Assembly (NCBI GenBank): GCA_030248215.1 | Contig: JASANG010001006.1 | Location: forward strand, 307,621-371,620 | DNA from: Enoplolaimus lenunculus | Taxonomy: Eukaryota; Nematoda; Enoplea; Enoplida; Thoracostomopsidae | Reading direction: 5' to 3' | Length of the DNA: 64,000 bases | Part shown: positions 53,137 through 63,220 of the stretch, one piece after another | How the letters are laid out: every line of letters begins with the position of its first letter | Numbering within the stretch: position 1 is the stretch's first letter | Notes under the pieces: generated by a model | Told to the model about the DNA's origin: nothing | Seen by the model: the letters and a program-made list of their open reading frames with translations, nothing else | The model's database searches: none | Position numbers and translations under genes: made by a program

Positions 53137-53390
53137 TACGGTTGACTATTCAAAACAGATCAATTTTTTGCTATATCTAAAACGGCAGATTCGGTGTCAA
53201 GCAGCAACAAAACAAAGAGATAAAGAGTGGTGATTTTCAGTTAGGATAGCGCTATCTCACTGCACACCTGCCGGACCACCGCCGTTCGCTAGCGTAAAAT
53301 TTTTTATTAATAATTCCACATAGCGCAATTCTTACGGCGTATCTATATTTTCAAGATCTGTATTCATACGTGTTTGTTTCATACTATTGG
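53137..53390. promoter_or_regulatory. Presumed 5' flank of the lectin gene
   Basis: This sequence lies directly upstream of the start codon on the minus strand. There is no convincing TATA box or initiator; GATAGCGCTATC at about 53247 is a perfect 12-bp palindrome. The call rests on position only. Confidence 0.3.
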
Positions 53391-53391
53391 C

Positions 53392-53934
53392 TAATGTTAC
53401 TTTTAGGGCCGTAACTATAGATTAAGCGTATTCCTGAACTTAAGAGTCTTGTTTTTCTTCTTCTTCAGGTTTATCCCACTCTAAGTGGAGCCGACGGTGT
53501 GGATCCGCCGTCGCCTTTTCGACCTGTCTAGGGCATCCTCGTCCAATCGCTCTCAGAACTCTCACGCAGAGTCCATCTAGGGCCACCTGGGTCGCCATCT
53601 TCTCTTCGTTTCAACTGTCTCTTTTCTAGTATTCAGTTCAACAAATTCCTCTTCCCACTTCATAACATGGCTGGCATACCACCTGAGCCTGTTTTCTCTC
53701 AGCTTTCTACCGAAACTGCAGTCGTACTCTTGGCGCAGTGGCTAGCAAGGCGCCGACGGCTGGCTCCACGAATGTGCTATAGGAGCGAGCACGGCAACTT
53801 CTGGCATATTCAACTTAACGCTCAAGAATATTTTATTGAATACGAAAAATTTAAGTTTTTATTAAACTGCTTTAATACGTAGAGAGGCAAAACCAAAACG
53901 CAGGGTTATACGTATTGTTCATGGCTCAAATTTT
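53392..53934. other. Mixed repeat debris
   Basis: Starts with a type A hexamer MITE end (TTGGCTAATGTTACTTTTAG, 53392-53445). It is followed by a GC-richer segment with an inverted pair GACGGTGTGGATCCGCCGTC (53493) and a tRNA-like word GGCGCAGTGGCTAGC (about 53733). It may be a SINE body; I cannot assign it. The 71-codon plus-strand ORF at 53667 has no known domain. Confidence 0.35.
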
Positions 53935-54673
53935 GCATGGAATGGTAGGTTCCGGTTAAGATTTTAGCGTGTATTACAGTTTTTTCAGATTCATGTCAAG
54001 TGCTATTTCACTACCGTGCATGGAATGTAGGTTCCGGTTAAGATTTTAGCGCGTATTACAGTTTTTTCAGATTCATGTCAAGCGCTATTTCGCTACCGCG
54101 CATGGAATGTAGGTTCCGGTTAAGATTTTAGCGCGTATTACAGTTTTTTCAGATTCATGTCAAGTGCTATTTCACTACCGCGCATGGAATGTAGGTTCCG
54201 GTTAAGATTTTAGCGCGTATTACAGTTTTTTCAGATTCATGTCAAGTGCTATTTCACTACCGTGCATGGAATGTAGGTTCCGGTTCAGATTTTAGCGCGT
54301 ATTACAGTTTTTTCAGATTCATGTCAAGTGCTATTTCACTACCGCGCATGGAATGTAGGTTCCGGTTAAGATTTTAGCGCGTATTACAGTTTTTTCAGAT
54401 TCATGTCAAGTGCTATTTCACTACCGTGCATGGAATGTAGGTTCCGGTTAAGATTTTAGCGCGTATTACAGTTTTTTCAGATTCATGTCAAGTGCTATTT
54501 CACTACCGCGCATGGAAAGTAGGTTCCGGTTAAGATTTTAGCGCGTATTACAGTTTTTTCAGATTCATGTCAAGTGCTATTTCACTACCGCGCATGGAAT
54601 GTAGGTTCCGGTTAAGATTTTAGCGCGTATTACAGTTTTTTTTCAGATTCATGTCAAGTGCTATTTCACTACT
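53935..54673. repeat. 82-bp tandem array, nine units
   Basis: Unit GCGCATGGAATGTAGGTTCC ... TCATGTCAAGTGCTATTTCA + CTACC, repeated nine times with only scattered changes. Confidence 0.95.
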
Positions 54674-54929
54674 GGACTTCAGCCATTTTTGATTGCGCTT
54701 TTCTTAACTTGCTTGAAAGTTCTTGTTTAACTTTAACTAAATAAGGGATATGTTAGTTGCTGATCTTCTTCATCTGTAGCTTTTGGTTTTTGCTTCCGGC
54801 CCATGTATACATCAGAGACAACCTGTTTTCTTCGCGACACTTTTTATGAAGTATGTTAGGGGTTAATTATTTCAGGAAAAATAAAAATCGGCATCGGCAA
54901 CAATTTTTAATATCGGCACATCCCTAATC

Positions 54930-55450
54930 TGTTTTGCTTAGACTTAGGAATACGCTTACACTACGGCCCTTATAAATATATATTGACCCTACTTCCGAAA
55001 ACGGACTAAAACCTGCTAATATACACTATGATCAAATTCTAGTCTAGAATTCAATAAAACGGTCTGGCGTATCCATAACACATATTTCTTTGATGATTGC
55101 CGCAAGCGGAACAACAGTTCCTGCCCTGAAGCGGTGACCACAAATTATGGTTTAAAATTAAAATGTAACCTTTTACAGTACCACCAAATAATGGGACGGC
55201 CCTAAAAGTACCATGAGCCATTTCATCTATCGGTAATGGGTATTAGGCTCTTGTCAATCTGAAGAACGTACCATTTTTTGCGTGATTGCAATAGAGTAAG
55301 TTTAAGCGTTACACGAATTTTTAGGTTGACCTCAAGCTTAGGCATAGGTCTAGGCTTAGTGATAAGCTAATGCTTACGCTGAGGCTAATTGTAATGCTGA
55401 GGAGAAATGCTTATACTATTGTTCACCCCTCCAACTCTGGCCAAGGTTTG
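54930..55450. mobile_element. Two decayed hexamer MITEs
   Basis: Type A pieces: CTTAGGAATACGCTTACACTACGGCCCTTA (in parts, 54950-54975) and GGACGGCCCTAAAAGTACCATG (about 55195). Then a type B-like piece with AGGCATAGGTCTAGGCTTAG and AATGCTTATACTATTGTTC (about 55290-55440). Confidence 0.5.
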
Positions 55451-55687
55451 TATCACATATCGCCAAGTGGTAGTTTGTCGTGTAAAGTTTCGAAAATACT
55501 TTTTGCATTACAAGTTTGAATAATTAGCTATTCTGTGCAGTTGTAAAACGAAATATATTGTTTTGTTGCTTTGGTAACAAGCAATACAAACGGGTAAATT
55601 ATTAGCAACAAGACTGTTTGCGAATTAATTTTTGGTTCAGCATTAATTTAGTACTTAACCAATATATTTGTTTTGAAAATTGAGACA

Positions 55688-55894
55688 ATGTAAAGAACAG
55701 GGGCGGAAGAGTAATATAAGCATATATTCATAAGCCTAAGACTAAGCCTCAGCCTAAGCGTGAGAATGAGCATATTCCTAAGCCTAAACCTAAGCCTAAG
55801 CCTAAACCTAAGTCAAGCAAAAAATTTGTTCAAAGCTTAAGCTTACTGTTTTGTAGTCCCACAGAAAAATGTTCCGCCCCTGATCTTTGCATGA
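55688..55894. mobile_element. Hexamer MITE, type B
   Basis: ATGTAAAGAACAGGGGCGGA to GTTCCGCCCCTGATCTTTGC with two long CCTAAG runs; nearly complete. Confidence 0.72.
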
Positions 55895-56647
55895 CCGAAA
55901 ATACTAACCAAGTGACTAAAGTTTAACAGTTGTTAAATCTAAAACAATGTTGCGATACAAACACAAAACCATACACTCTTGTCATCATAATATAACGCCA
56001 TTAATTATTGTAGTAAGTGTAACTGGGATTACAATTTACCGGAACCGGAATTTATAAAAAATTACCAGAAACGGAACCGGAAATTGAAAAATACATGCCG
56101 CCGAAAAATTCATTTTAATTTTCTTTTTTGCAATATTATTGGTAAACTGACCCTATTTGGAGATAGGTATTCAATTTATCTGCTGTATTTCAGCTTTTCA
56201 TAATCCACTGAAGCGAAATCTACCTTCGATGGTTTATTTGCGGCGATTGTCAGCGTTTGCATACCATACTAATGAAATATATTTAATTTTTATCGTCAGT
56301 TTTTAGTAAAATATCTTAATTTCCACCGACCAAATTTGAATACCGGAATTTTTAATTACTGTAAGTAGATATAAAATGGGGGTACACCATTTTATATCTA
56401 CTACCGTAAAAATTTACCGGCCCAGAGTCAGAACCGCAGGGTGGAATAAAGCTGGGACCGGAGCCGAAATTCCGGTTGCACTTTAGAAAAATTGACAGTA
56501 TGAACCAACGGCTACCCACTGCGGCCGAACGTAGTGAATAAATATTATTTCTGGTCTGCACGTTGATGAAAATATTCTTGCTAGCTTTTGATGGAAAACT
56601 TGCAGCTGCAATTTATAGCTGTAAGTTTTATACAAAACTCATTGATG

Positions 56648-57390
56648 AAGGCCTATTCATACGTGCAGGTTCTTGCAGCGAGAAAAATCAGTTGCAACTT
56701 ATATCGCTTACTTGCAGCTGCAAGTAAGCGCAAGGAAATATAGTTTTCATTCTGAACCTTTATATGAATGTCTATGAATCATTTACAGATGGCTGCAATA
56801 AATATCATATCAAGCATAAGCTATCAATTATTAGTTCTAACAATATATAATGATGAATTAATTTAACATTCTAGGCTACGCATGCATATGATTTATTAAT
56901 TCTTGCCGAATATTCATCATGAATAAATTGCAGCTGCAAATTTTCGATAACAGCTTGCAGCGGCAAGTTTCAGCTAAAGCAAACATTCCCTTGTGAAGAG
57001 TGTTTTGCGAAATATCTTTACTTGGAGATGCTTTAACAGTTTACAATTTCTTCTTAGCGCTTAAAAATGCAAAATTACTCCCGTTACCATCGCCGTAGAC
57101 TACGAAATTTCAAGAAAAGTTTGATGCTTGAATTGATTCAAGCTTCAAGAATAAAAATGTTTGAATTAATCCAAGAAGTGCTCAACCGCAGTTTCCGATT
57201 GGCAATTCAAAATGTAGGTGCAAGAAATTCAAGCGACTTGCAACTGTGTTCACGCTTGCGAATTAAGTTTGACAGTATGAATTCCAGTGAATAATTTGCA
57301 GCTGCAAGAATTTCAAAGTTGTTTTCTGACCGAACTTGCACTTGCATGTTGCACAAGTAACTTATTGCTGCAAAAACTTACACGTAGGGC
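56648..57390. mobile_element. Larger relative of the CTTGCAGCTGCAAG MITE
   Basis: AGGCCTATTCATACGTGCAG at the left and AAAAACTTACACGTAGGGC at the right are inverted, as in 52246-52521. Many CTTGCAGCTGCAAG words lie between. The 75-codon plus-strand ORF at 57067 shows no known domain. Confidence 0.55.
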
Positions 57391-57659
57391 ATAAAGTTTG
57401 GCGGACATAATCGTAAGCTATAAAACATACTTTAAATAGGCACTACTTAGCATTATAATTGATAATGTATACAAAGCAACAATACAATACATCCAGATCA
57501 CACCTAAGGCAATGGAACCCCCTGTCCACTTAATTTGACTAAATTTTGCTAAATATCAAGCATTAAACTGAGCCTGCACATTAAACAATAGAAAAATTCT
57601 AAAAGCGTTTTTTACGAACGTACTCTCCTATATTACCGAGTTATTTTGATTGGTAATAG

Positions 57660-57991
57660 CAAGAGTGGATGATCACTATTTATAACAAGAGTGTGCAACT
57701 GGGTACATTCTGTGTATTAAAGAATGTGCCCGGCACGCGTTGCATTTTTGTTCGACTCCCCTCAATCAGGGGGGTTTAAGCAAGAGATTAACAGTATGCT
57801 TCAGTACACCTACCCCCCTTAAACAAGGGGTGTTACAACTTGCTCCTAGCATTACTACGATATAAAACTGCATACAGACCCCCTAAACAAGGGGGGTAGG
57901 CTAAAAACGCAACGCGTGCCGGGTACATTCTTTAATACGCAGAATGTACCTAGTTGCACACTCTTGTTATAAAGAGTGATCATCCACTCTT
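57660..57991. mobile_element. MITE with about 90-bp inverted ends (CAAGAGTGGATGATCACT)
   Basis: CAAGAGTGGATGATCACTAT, AACAAGAGTGTGCAACTGGG and ATTAAAGAATGTGCCCGGCA are mirrored at the right end. The centre has paired CCCC/GGGG words (CCCCTCAATCAGGGGGG, CCCCCTAAACAAGGGGGG). GGTAATA lies next to both ends, perhaps a target duplication. Confidence 0.85.
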
Positions 57992-58158
57992 GGTAATACT
58001 TACACTAAAAGCGAGCAAAGGCGTTTCCATGATCGTCTCCGACTCGCACAGAATGTACCTAGTTGCACACTCTTGTTATAAAGAGTGATCATCCACTCTT
58101 GGTAATACTTACACTAAAAGCGAGCAAAGGAGTTTCAATGATCGTCTTCGACTCGCAC
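57941..58158. repeat. 109-bp tandem duplication of a MITE end plus flank
   Basis: AGAATGTACCTAGTTGCACA starts two copies at 57941 and 58050. Each copy holds the right MITE end plus the host flank GGTAATACTTACACTAAAAG to ATGATCGTC. A few substitutions separate them. Confidence 0.85.
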
Positions 58159-58159
58159 A

Positions 58160-59940
58160 CTTCGGCAGACTTCTAACAGGCGCATTCATATGGTTTCCAT
58201 AATGGTATCAGCGTTTTCTGTATTTTGGTTAACTGAATACAGTAGTGTCTTGCTGCAATAATTGCACATATTTCTTAGTATTTGCTCTGTTACTATATCC
58301 TGAAAGTATGAGGTTTGGAAGTATACATGTCAGTCTCAGCAACACTTTGAATTTGGGTTTTTATGAAACACAATACCAGGCACTGTCATTTCATCTAAAC
58401 TACAATAAAACTACTGTCATTTCATCTAAACTACAACAAAAACTAGTCCACTACTGTGAATAATCAAACAAGGTGGCATCTGTATGTGCGATAGTGTGAC
58501 AAGGTATACTTCGTTCAGAGAAACTCTGTGTTATCAGCCGGGTTTACATACAGTGTAGGTGACTTTTGGTTATATAATTTATGAACACTGAAATAAGGAA
58601 CTTAGGAACTCGCATGTGGGTACAACTTTATACAGTAGCGTAGACAGTATAACGTGGACCACCAATTTGTAATTTGGGATGTATTGGAATTGAGAATTAA
58701 AGTTATTTCAAATTATTCTATCAAATGAAACTTAACGACACTAAGTAATGTTCAATTCCGATGCACGCTAAGAATTCTATTTCCACTGTCGACTATTGCC
58801 CAAACTGAAATTATCAATTTCCACACAGCCACATTCTTCAATGTGAATGATGCGTTATCGGGTGTGCTACACTTCAATAACTCTGTGAATAAAATTCACT
58901 AACTATGTATTACAAATCACTTCAAATACTGTTGCTTTTTCACCAGCTACTTAGAGATGTCAGCAAAACGTGGCGCTATTTCAAAGCACGTTTTGTGAAG
59001 CCTTGAGATAAAAATTCAATTTAATTGACTTTCGCTTTCTTATCTCAAGCATAGAGGAAAACTTAGTAATTTGTCCGAAAACATGCAAATTGAAACACGA
59101 AATCAATGAAGAAAATTATGTCAAACTATAGCACACGCCCGTATTTAATCGTTTAATACAGACAGTTTAGCATCAGCAAATGTTCACATTCCAGCCTTAA
59201 ATTACGAATCTGATGAAATAGAAAATATTCATGTAGAAAAGAGTAAAATAAAAAATGTAAGTCATTCATATGTTTACTTCATCTTGTGTTAAGCTGAATA
59301 ACTAACCTGACGACATTCGTTCGCCGACGGGTACATTTATACCTGTCAGCTCACTGCTAAATTAAATCATGGTCTTTGAATTTGAGAAGAACAAATGAAA
59401 CAACATCAAAAACTAGAAAAAAGTTTGAGTTGTTCTTATCACAGGGCTGTACTTCGTTTAAATCCTGAAGCAGTAAACAAGTGATTAATTTTTACATTTT
59501 GCATAACCACTTGTTGCGATTTTTGAAAACTGTAGTAGAAAATTGCAGTTGCAAATTTCTACACTCCTGGGACACGCAAGTGTTTGTGGTGTATCGTGAC
59601 TTGGGTCTACCTCCACTTGTGGCTCTCAACCTGCACCGCGTATAAATGTTAATTACCGTGTTTAACATCGCGAACAATCTCCATTGCATCGTAAAATGAG
59701 AATGCATTAACACAGTCCAAAATACTAGTTAATCCACGGAGACGAATGAGAAAAGGTATCCCCAAAGGTTACTGCGACAAATGGTGCACCACGATATTGC
59801 CTCTAAAATTACCTCTTCTGGTGTTTAGTACTACGTTTCTATTGAGATCCAGTGTCTTGTTTCAATAGTTCAATTTTAAATTTACGATAAGGTCCAAATT
59901 AGTAATTTACGCTTGAACTAACAGAGCAGTATAATTTTGA
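58160..59940. other. Intergenic sequence, nothing recognised
   Basis: AT-rich DNA. A small direct repeat (CTGTCATTTCATCTAAACTA, 58381 and 58413) is the only structure seen. No ORF has a known motif. Confidence 0.4.
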
Positions 59941-60713
59941 AATAAAATCAAACGGATGAAGATTTATACGTACTTAAACGTCGACAACTCTCACGATACC
60001 TTCTTGATCTCATAAAATTCAACAGAGCATTGAAAATAATGAAATTGTCAAATACAATTTTGAGCGTGCGTAAACAGTAGCAGGGGATAAATAGATAGAT
60101 AGATAGACAGAGGAAATTATTAAGAAACCGAAATATGCATTAAGTTTATAAATTATTTTTGGCAAACAAAGTCAATGAAACAAATAAGGACCGTGCTGGT
60201 ACTAACGGGACATTTAAGCTCTAAACATATTGAATTCATCGAGTCCTCAAAACATAGCTAGTTTTTATATGGATGCGTAGCGGTGACCTTTGTCTGTTTA
60301 GCACGCCTGTTCCTTATTGTCTGCAATCGTTTTGTAGTCTGTTATTTGCAGTTAAAATATTTAAAATAAAAATAAGCATTTTCAAGTGGCTGAATTTTTT
60401 ACTTAAAAACTATTTAATATAATTATTGAACAAATAGTTTGAGTTTTTTACAATTTGGCCAGTATAATATTTGTTGTAAGGAGATTTTAATTTTTAAATA
60501 TGGTCCATATTTGTAGAAAATATCGAAATTTGCAATCATAATTTTTGATAACAAGGACCACCGAGCATCTAATAAGGAACTGCGCGTCCTTATACTAAGG
60601 GACACGCGGGTTTCAATTAGGGACTGCAGATAGTTTTTCAGAACCGTATCCATCATTTCTGAAAATACAAATTTACGGGGTATAACAGTTATACTAAGCA
60701 AGTGTGATACTCA

Positions 60714-60884
60714 ATGGCTCGAGTAAAATATACATCACGGCACAGCGGAAGTTCAAGAAGGATGCCTTGCGCTAGAAAACCTAACAATCGAGTGAAACAG
60801 GTTCTGTCATCCGTAGCCAGTCCCAAACGACGAAAGGTATCATGGTCAAAACAGCCAAATGAACCTAGCTATAGAGGCCATTAA
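60714..60884 (+). CDS. Small basic ORF (56 aa) in the left transposon arm
   Basis: MARVKYTSRHSGSSRRMPCA, then RKPNNRVKQVLSSVASPK and RRKVSW up to a stop after YRGH. It is very basic with an SPKRRKV stretch like a nuclear localisation signal. The same frame occurs on the minus strand of the right arm (63050-63220). It could be the first exon of the transposase: an AAG|GTATCA donor follows RRK. The only obvious acceptor near the HTH piece has a different phase, so this is unproven. It may also be non-coding. Confidence 0.4.
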   Translation: MARVKYTSRHSGSSRRMPCARKPNNRVKQVLSSVASPKRRKVSWSKQPNEPSYRGH

Positions 60885-61430
60885 ATGTTGTATATTTAAC
60901 TCCAAGTTTTACATATATTATATTTCCAAGTCCACAAATTAATGTGTCTAACAAATACTTCAATTAACAATTTCAGCAGAGACTTAAAATAATCAAACAT
61001 TAGTGAAGGAACTTACACAATTATTGCAATTTTATGCAAAACATTCTTAAATGTTACTTCTGCTTAATTTAACGTTCGTTCGATAAATTTTAATAAATTC
61101 AGCCTACATAACAGATAAATGGGGGCGTGTGCTTTTACCATTGCTTTGTGCAATCAAAATTGAGCTCTGAAACAAGATCACTGATAGAAGTAGACTGCGG
61201 TTAAGTTTCGCTTCCTGCGATTTCATTGGTTTTCTGCTTTGCATCAGCAGACTGGTGGTCTTCTGAATGGAAATTGTTTTTCCTGTCTCGATGAGCAAAA
61301 TCGTTAATAATAGATTCTGAGAGTGCTTTTGGTGTGATTTTGTTGCGTGGCGTGTGTTCTAATGCAACCTCGTGACTAACGCACTGTATTTGATCTGGGT
61401 AAATCATTCGTGCACCTGCCAGTGGTTGTA

Positions 61431-61876
61431 CTGTATTGACCTGAATAAGACGAGGGGTGGTAATAAGAGGGGGTCCCCATTTTGAGTCCGAATCAACTGG
61501 AGTCCGTATTCTTAATAAGAGTCCGTAAACGGATAGAGTCCCTAAACCCTCATTAGACTCCATAAATGTCAATTAACTCTAATTGTAGCACATAAATGAC
61601 TCCAGGACCAAATAATTTGTGTTCGAAACTTTTAAGCGTACTTAAATTTTGAAAGCACATTCCTACGTATAACCTTGTAATATCGCTCAAGCTATTGACA
61701 CAGACAAATAAACGTTTAATTGAACGGATAATTGCAGTACCGGATATATATCAGTAACGAAGGGCGGCGGAGCGTGGGTTAAAAATAAATAATAGTCCGT
61801 AAGCAAATAACAAGGAGGGTACCCTCTGGAGAGGCCAAATAAATATTAGTCCCCCCTCTTATTCGGGTCACTACAG
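61431..61876. mobile_element. TA-flanked MITE, CTGTAGTGACC family, full length
   Basis: CTGTATTGACCTGAATAAGA to TCTTATTCGGGTCACTACAG with TA on both sides. It is 446 bp and matches 42543-42967 along its length. It is inserted inside the pogo-like transposon, so it is younger than that element. Confidence 0.82.
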
Positions 61877-62194
61877 TAGTGTGATGTACGTAGAATCGGA
61901 TTTTGATTAGCGCTTTTAAAACTGTAAACCGGCTGCCGCGCTAAACCGAAGGATGTTGTTTCCATAAAAGTTTCTTACTCCGCGTTTTGTTGACGATAAC
62001 AGGGCTACTGAATGCTCGTAACAGCGACAGAAATCGTTGAACAGTAGGCAATTTTGCTGTTAATAGTAGGCCGCAGAAAGGGAAAAATTTGTTATCGGAT
62101 GAAAACTTTAATCAGATTGCGGTACATACGCATCCACTGGACTCAGTTCAACCTGTTCGCTATGAACCAAACTGTATATTTGCTTCATCATTGG

Positions 62195-62542
62195 CTATTT
62201 GATGCACAAGTTCGTTTTCAGGATTGTTCTGGTCCGAGCTGATTTTATCACGCAGAACACCGGCAATGCGATCAGCACCGGAAAAAGCAGCGTCTGAAAT
62301 GGCGTTTGGGTTGTATTAACAAATGCATGACCTTCGAAAGCCACATACGGCGTTATCTCCTGTTGCTGTAGTTGCCACACGTCCGTAAACATCGGGCCAA
62401 ATTCAGATATTCTAATTCCTGAACCGCTGGTGTTCCTAAAATGTCGGTGCACTGCTTTGCGACAGTGTGTCTTCAACGGTTGAAAAACCGTTTGCTCTAA
62501 CGGCTGAAGCAAATGAGTTGTGCGCCGTGGTAAAACGAACAA
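62195..62542 (-). pseudogene. pogo/Tigger-type transposase, DDE C-terminal part
   Basis: LPRRTTHLLQPLEQTVFQPL is the conserved LP-x-x-T-S/T-H-x-x-QPLD block of DDE_1 (pogo/jerky) transposases, with the last aspartate changed to glutamate. KTHCRKAVHRHFRNT follows. Downstream the homologous text continues in another frame (GFRRSC, an internal stop, then YNPNAISDAAF), so the gene carries at least one frameshift and one stop. Confidence 0.7.
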
Positions 62543-62667
62543 TTGAACAGTAACCCTTTCTCACATAAATAATTTTAATTGCATATGCGATGTAATTTCA
62601 AGGTAAGATTTGATCTCCAGTCTTTTGTGTCGTGATTTTGCAAAAGTGTAAGACAATTTTTTAATTC

Positions 62668-62880
62668 TCAAACTGTCAAAGGAACACCGCAATATGCTGG
62701 GTTGCGAGCCATTTTAGCTAACTCACATTCTGTTTGTTCTGACATAGTGCTTGGACGCCCATGCAGTTTTTCAGGACGACACTGACTTTTCAAACGACGA
62801 TGCAGACAGGATCTGGTCAGATGAATAAGAGTCGCTGCCGCCTTCAATGCAATTGAACCTAAAACAATTCGCTTTTGCAA
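62668..62880 (-). pseudogene. pogo/Tigger-type transposase, N-terminal HTH part
   Basis: LKAAATLIHLTRSCLHRRLK then RPEKLHGRPSTMSEQTEC and MARNPAYCGVPLTV. The STLHRRLK-like helix, GRP linker and G-x-P-L-T ending match the psq/CENP-B-type DNA-binding region of pogo-family transposases. The frame starts at a possible splice acceptor (TTTTAG|GTTC) and ends at a stop soon after PLT, so only a part survives. Confidence 0.6.
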
Positions 62881-63049
62881 TCAAAATAGTTCCCTACAAA
62901 TCTGGAGATAAACTAAAATGAACATATTTGGGCAACGAACTAACTCAAAGCAATAACTTCAACCGAAATACAATATATTTACAAAATACATTAATCTTGT
63001 GGACTTGGAAATATAATATATGTAAAACTTGGAGTTAAGTATACAACAT

Positions 63050-63220
63050 TTAATGGCCTCTATAGCTAGGTTCATTTGGCTGTTTTGACCATGATACCTT
63101 TCGTCGTTTGGGACTGGCTACGGATGACAGAACCTGTTTCACTCGATTGTTAGGTTTTCTAGCGCAAGGCATCCTTCTTGAACTTCCGCTGTGCCGTGAT
63201 GTATATTTTACTCGAGCCAT
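63050..63220 (-). CDS. Small basic ORF (56 aa) in the right transposon arm
   Basis: Mirror copy of 60714-60884 with the same MARVKYTSRHSG start and SPKRRKV stretch. This copy is in the same orientation as the transposase pieces and upstream of them, so if the frame is a transposase 5' exon this is the one in position. Confidence 0.4.
   Translation of the reverse strand: MARVKYTSRHSGSSRRMPCARKPNNRVKQVLSSVASPKRRKVSWSKQPNEPSYRGH

Noticed and set aside
53137-53280. Trans-splice (spliced-leader) acceptor upstream of exon 1
   Set aside because: Some candidate lineages trans-splice and a few AG sites follow T-rich DNA, but nothing in the sequence singles one out.
53667-53882. 71-codon ORF with LAQWLARRRR text
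   Set aside because: It has the look of repeat-derived false peptides, and a tRNA-like word lies in it; no gene support.
60423-60701. 92-codon ORF found identically at 60423-60701 (minus) and 63233-63511 (plus)
   Set aside because: It is present twice only because it lies in the inverted arms of a transposon; no motif or codon signal supports a protein. The identity was used only as evidence for arm similarity.
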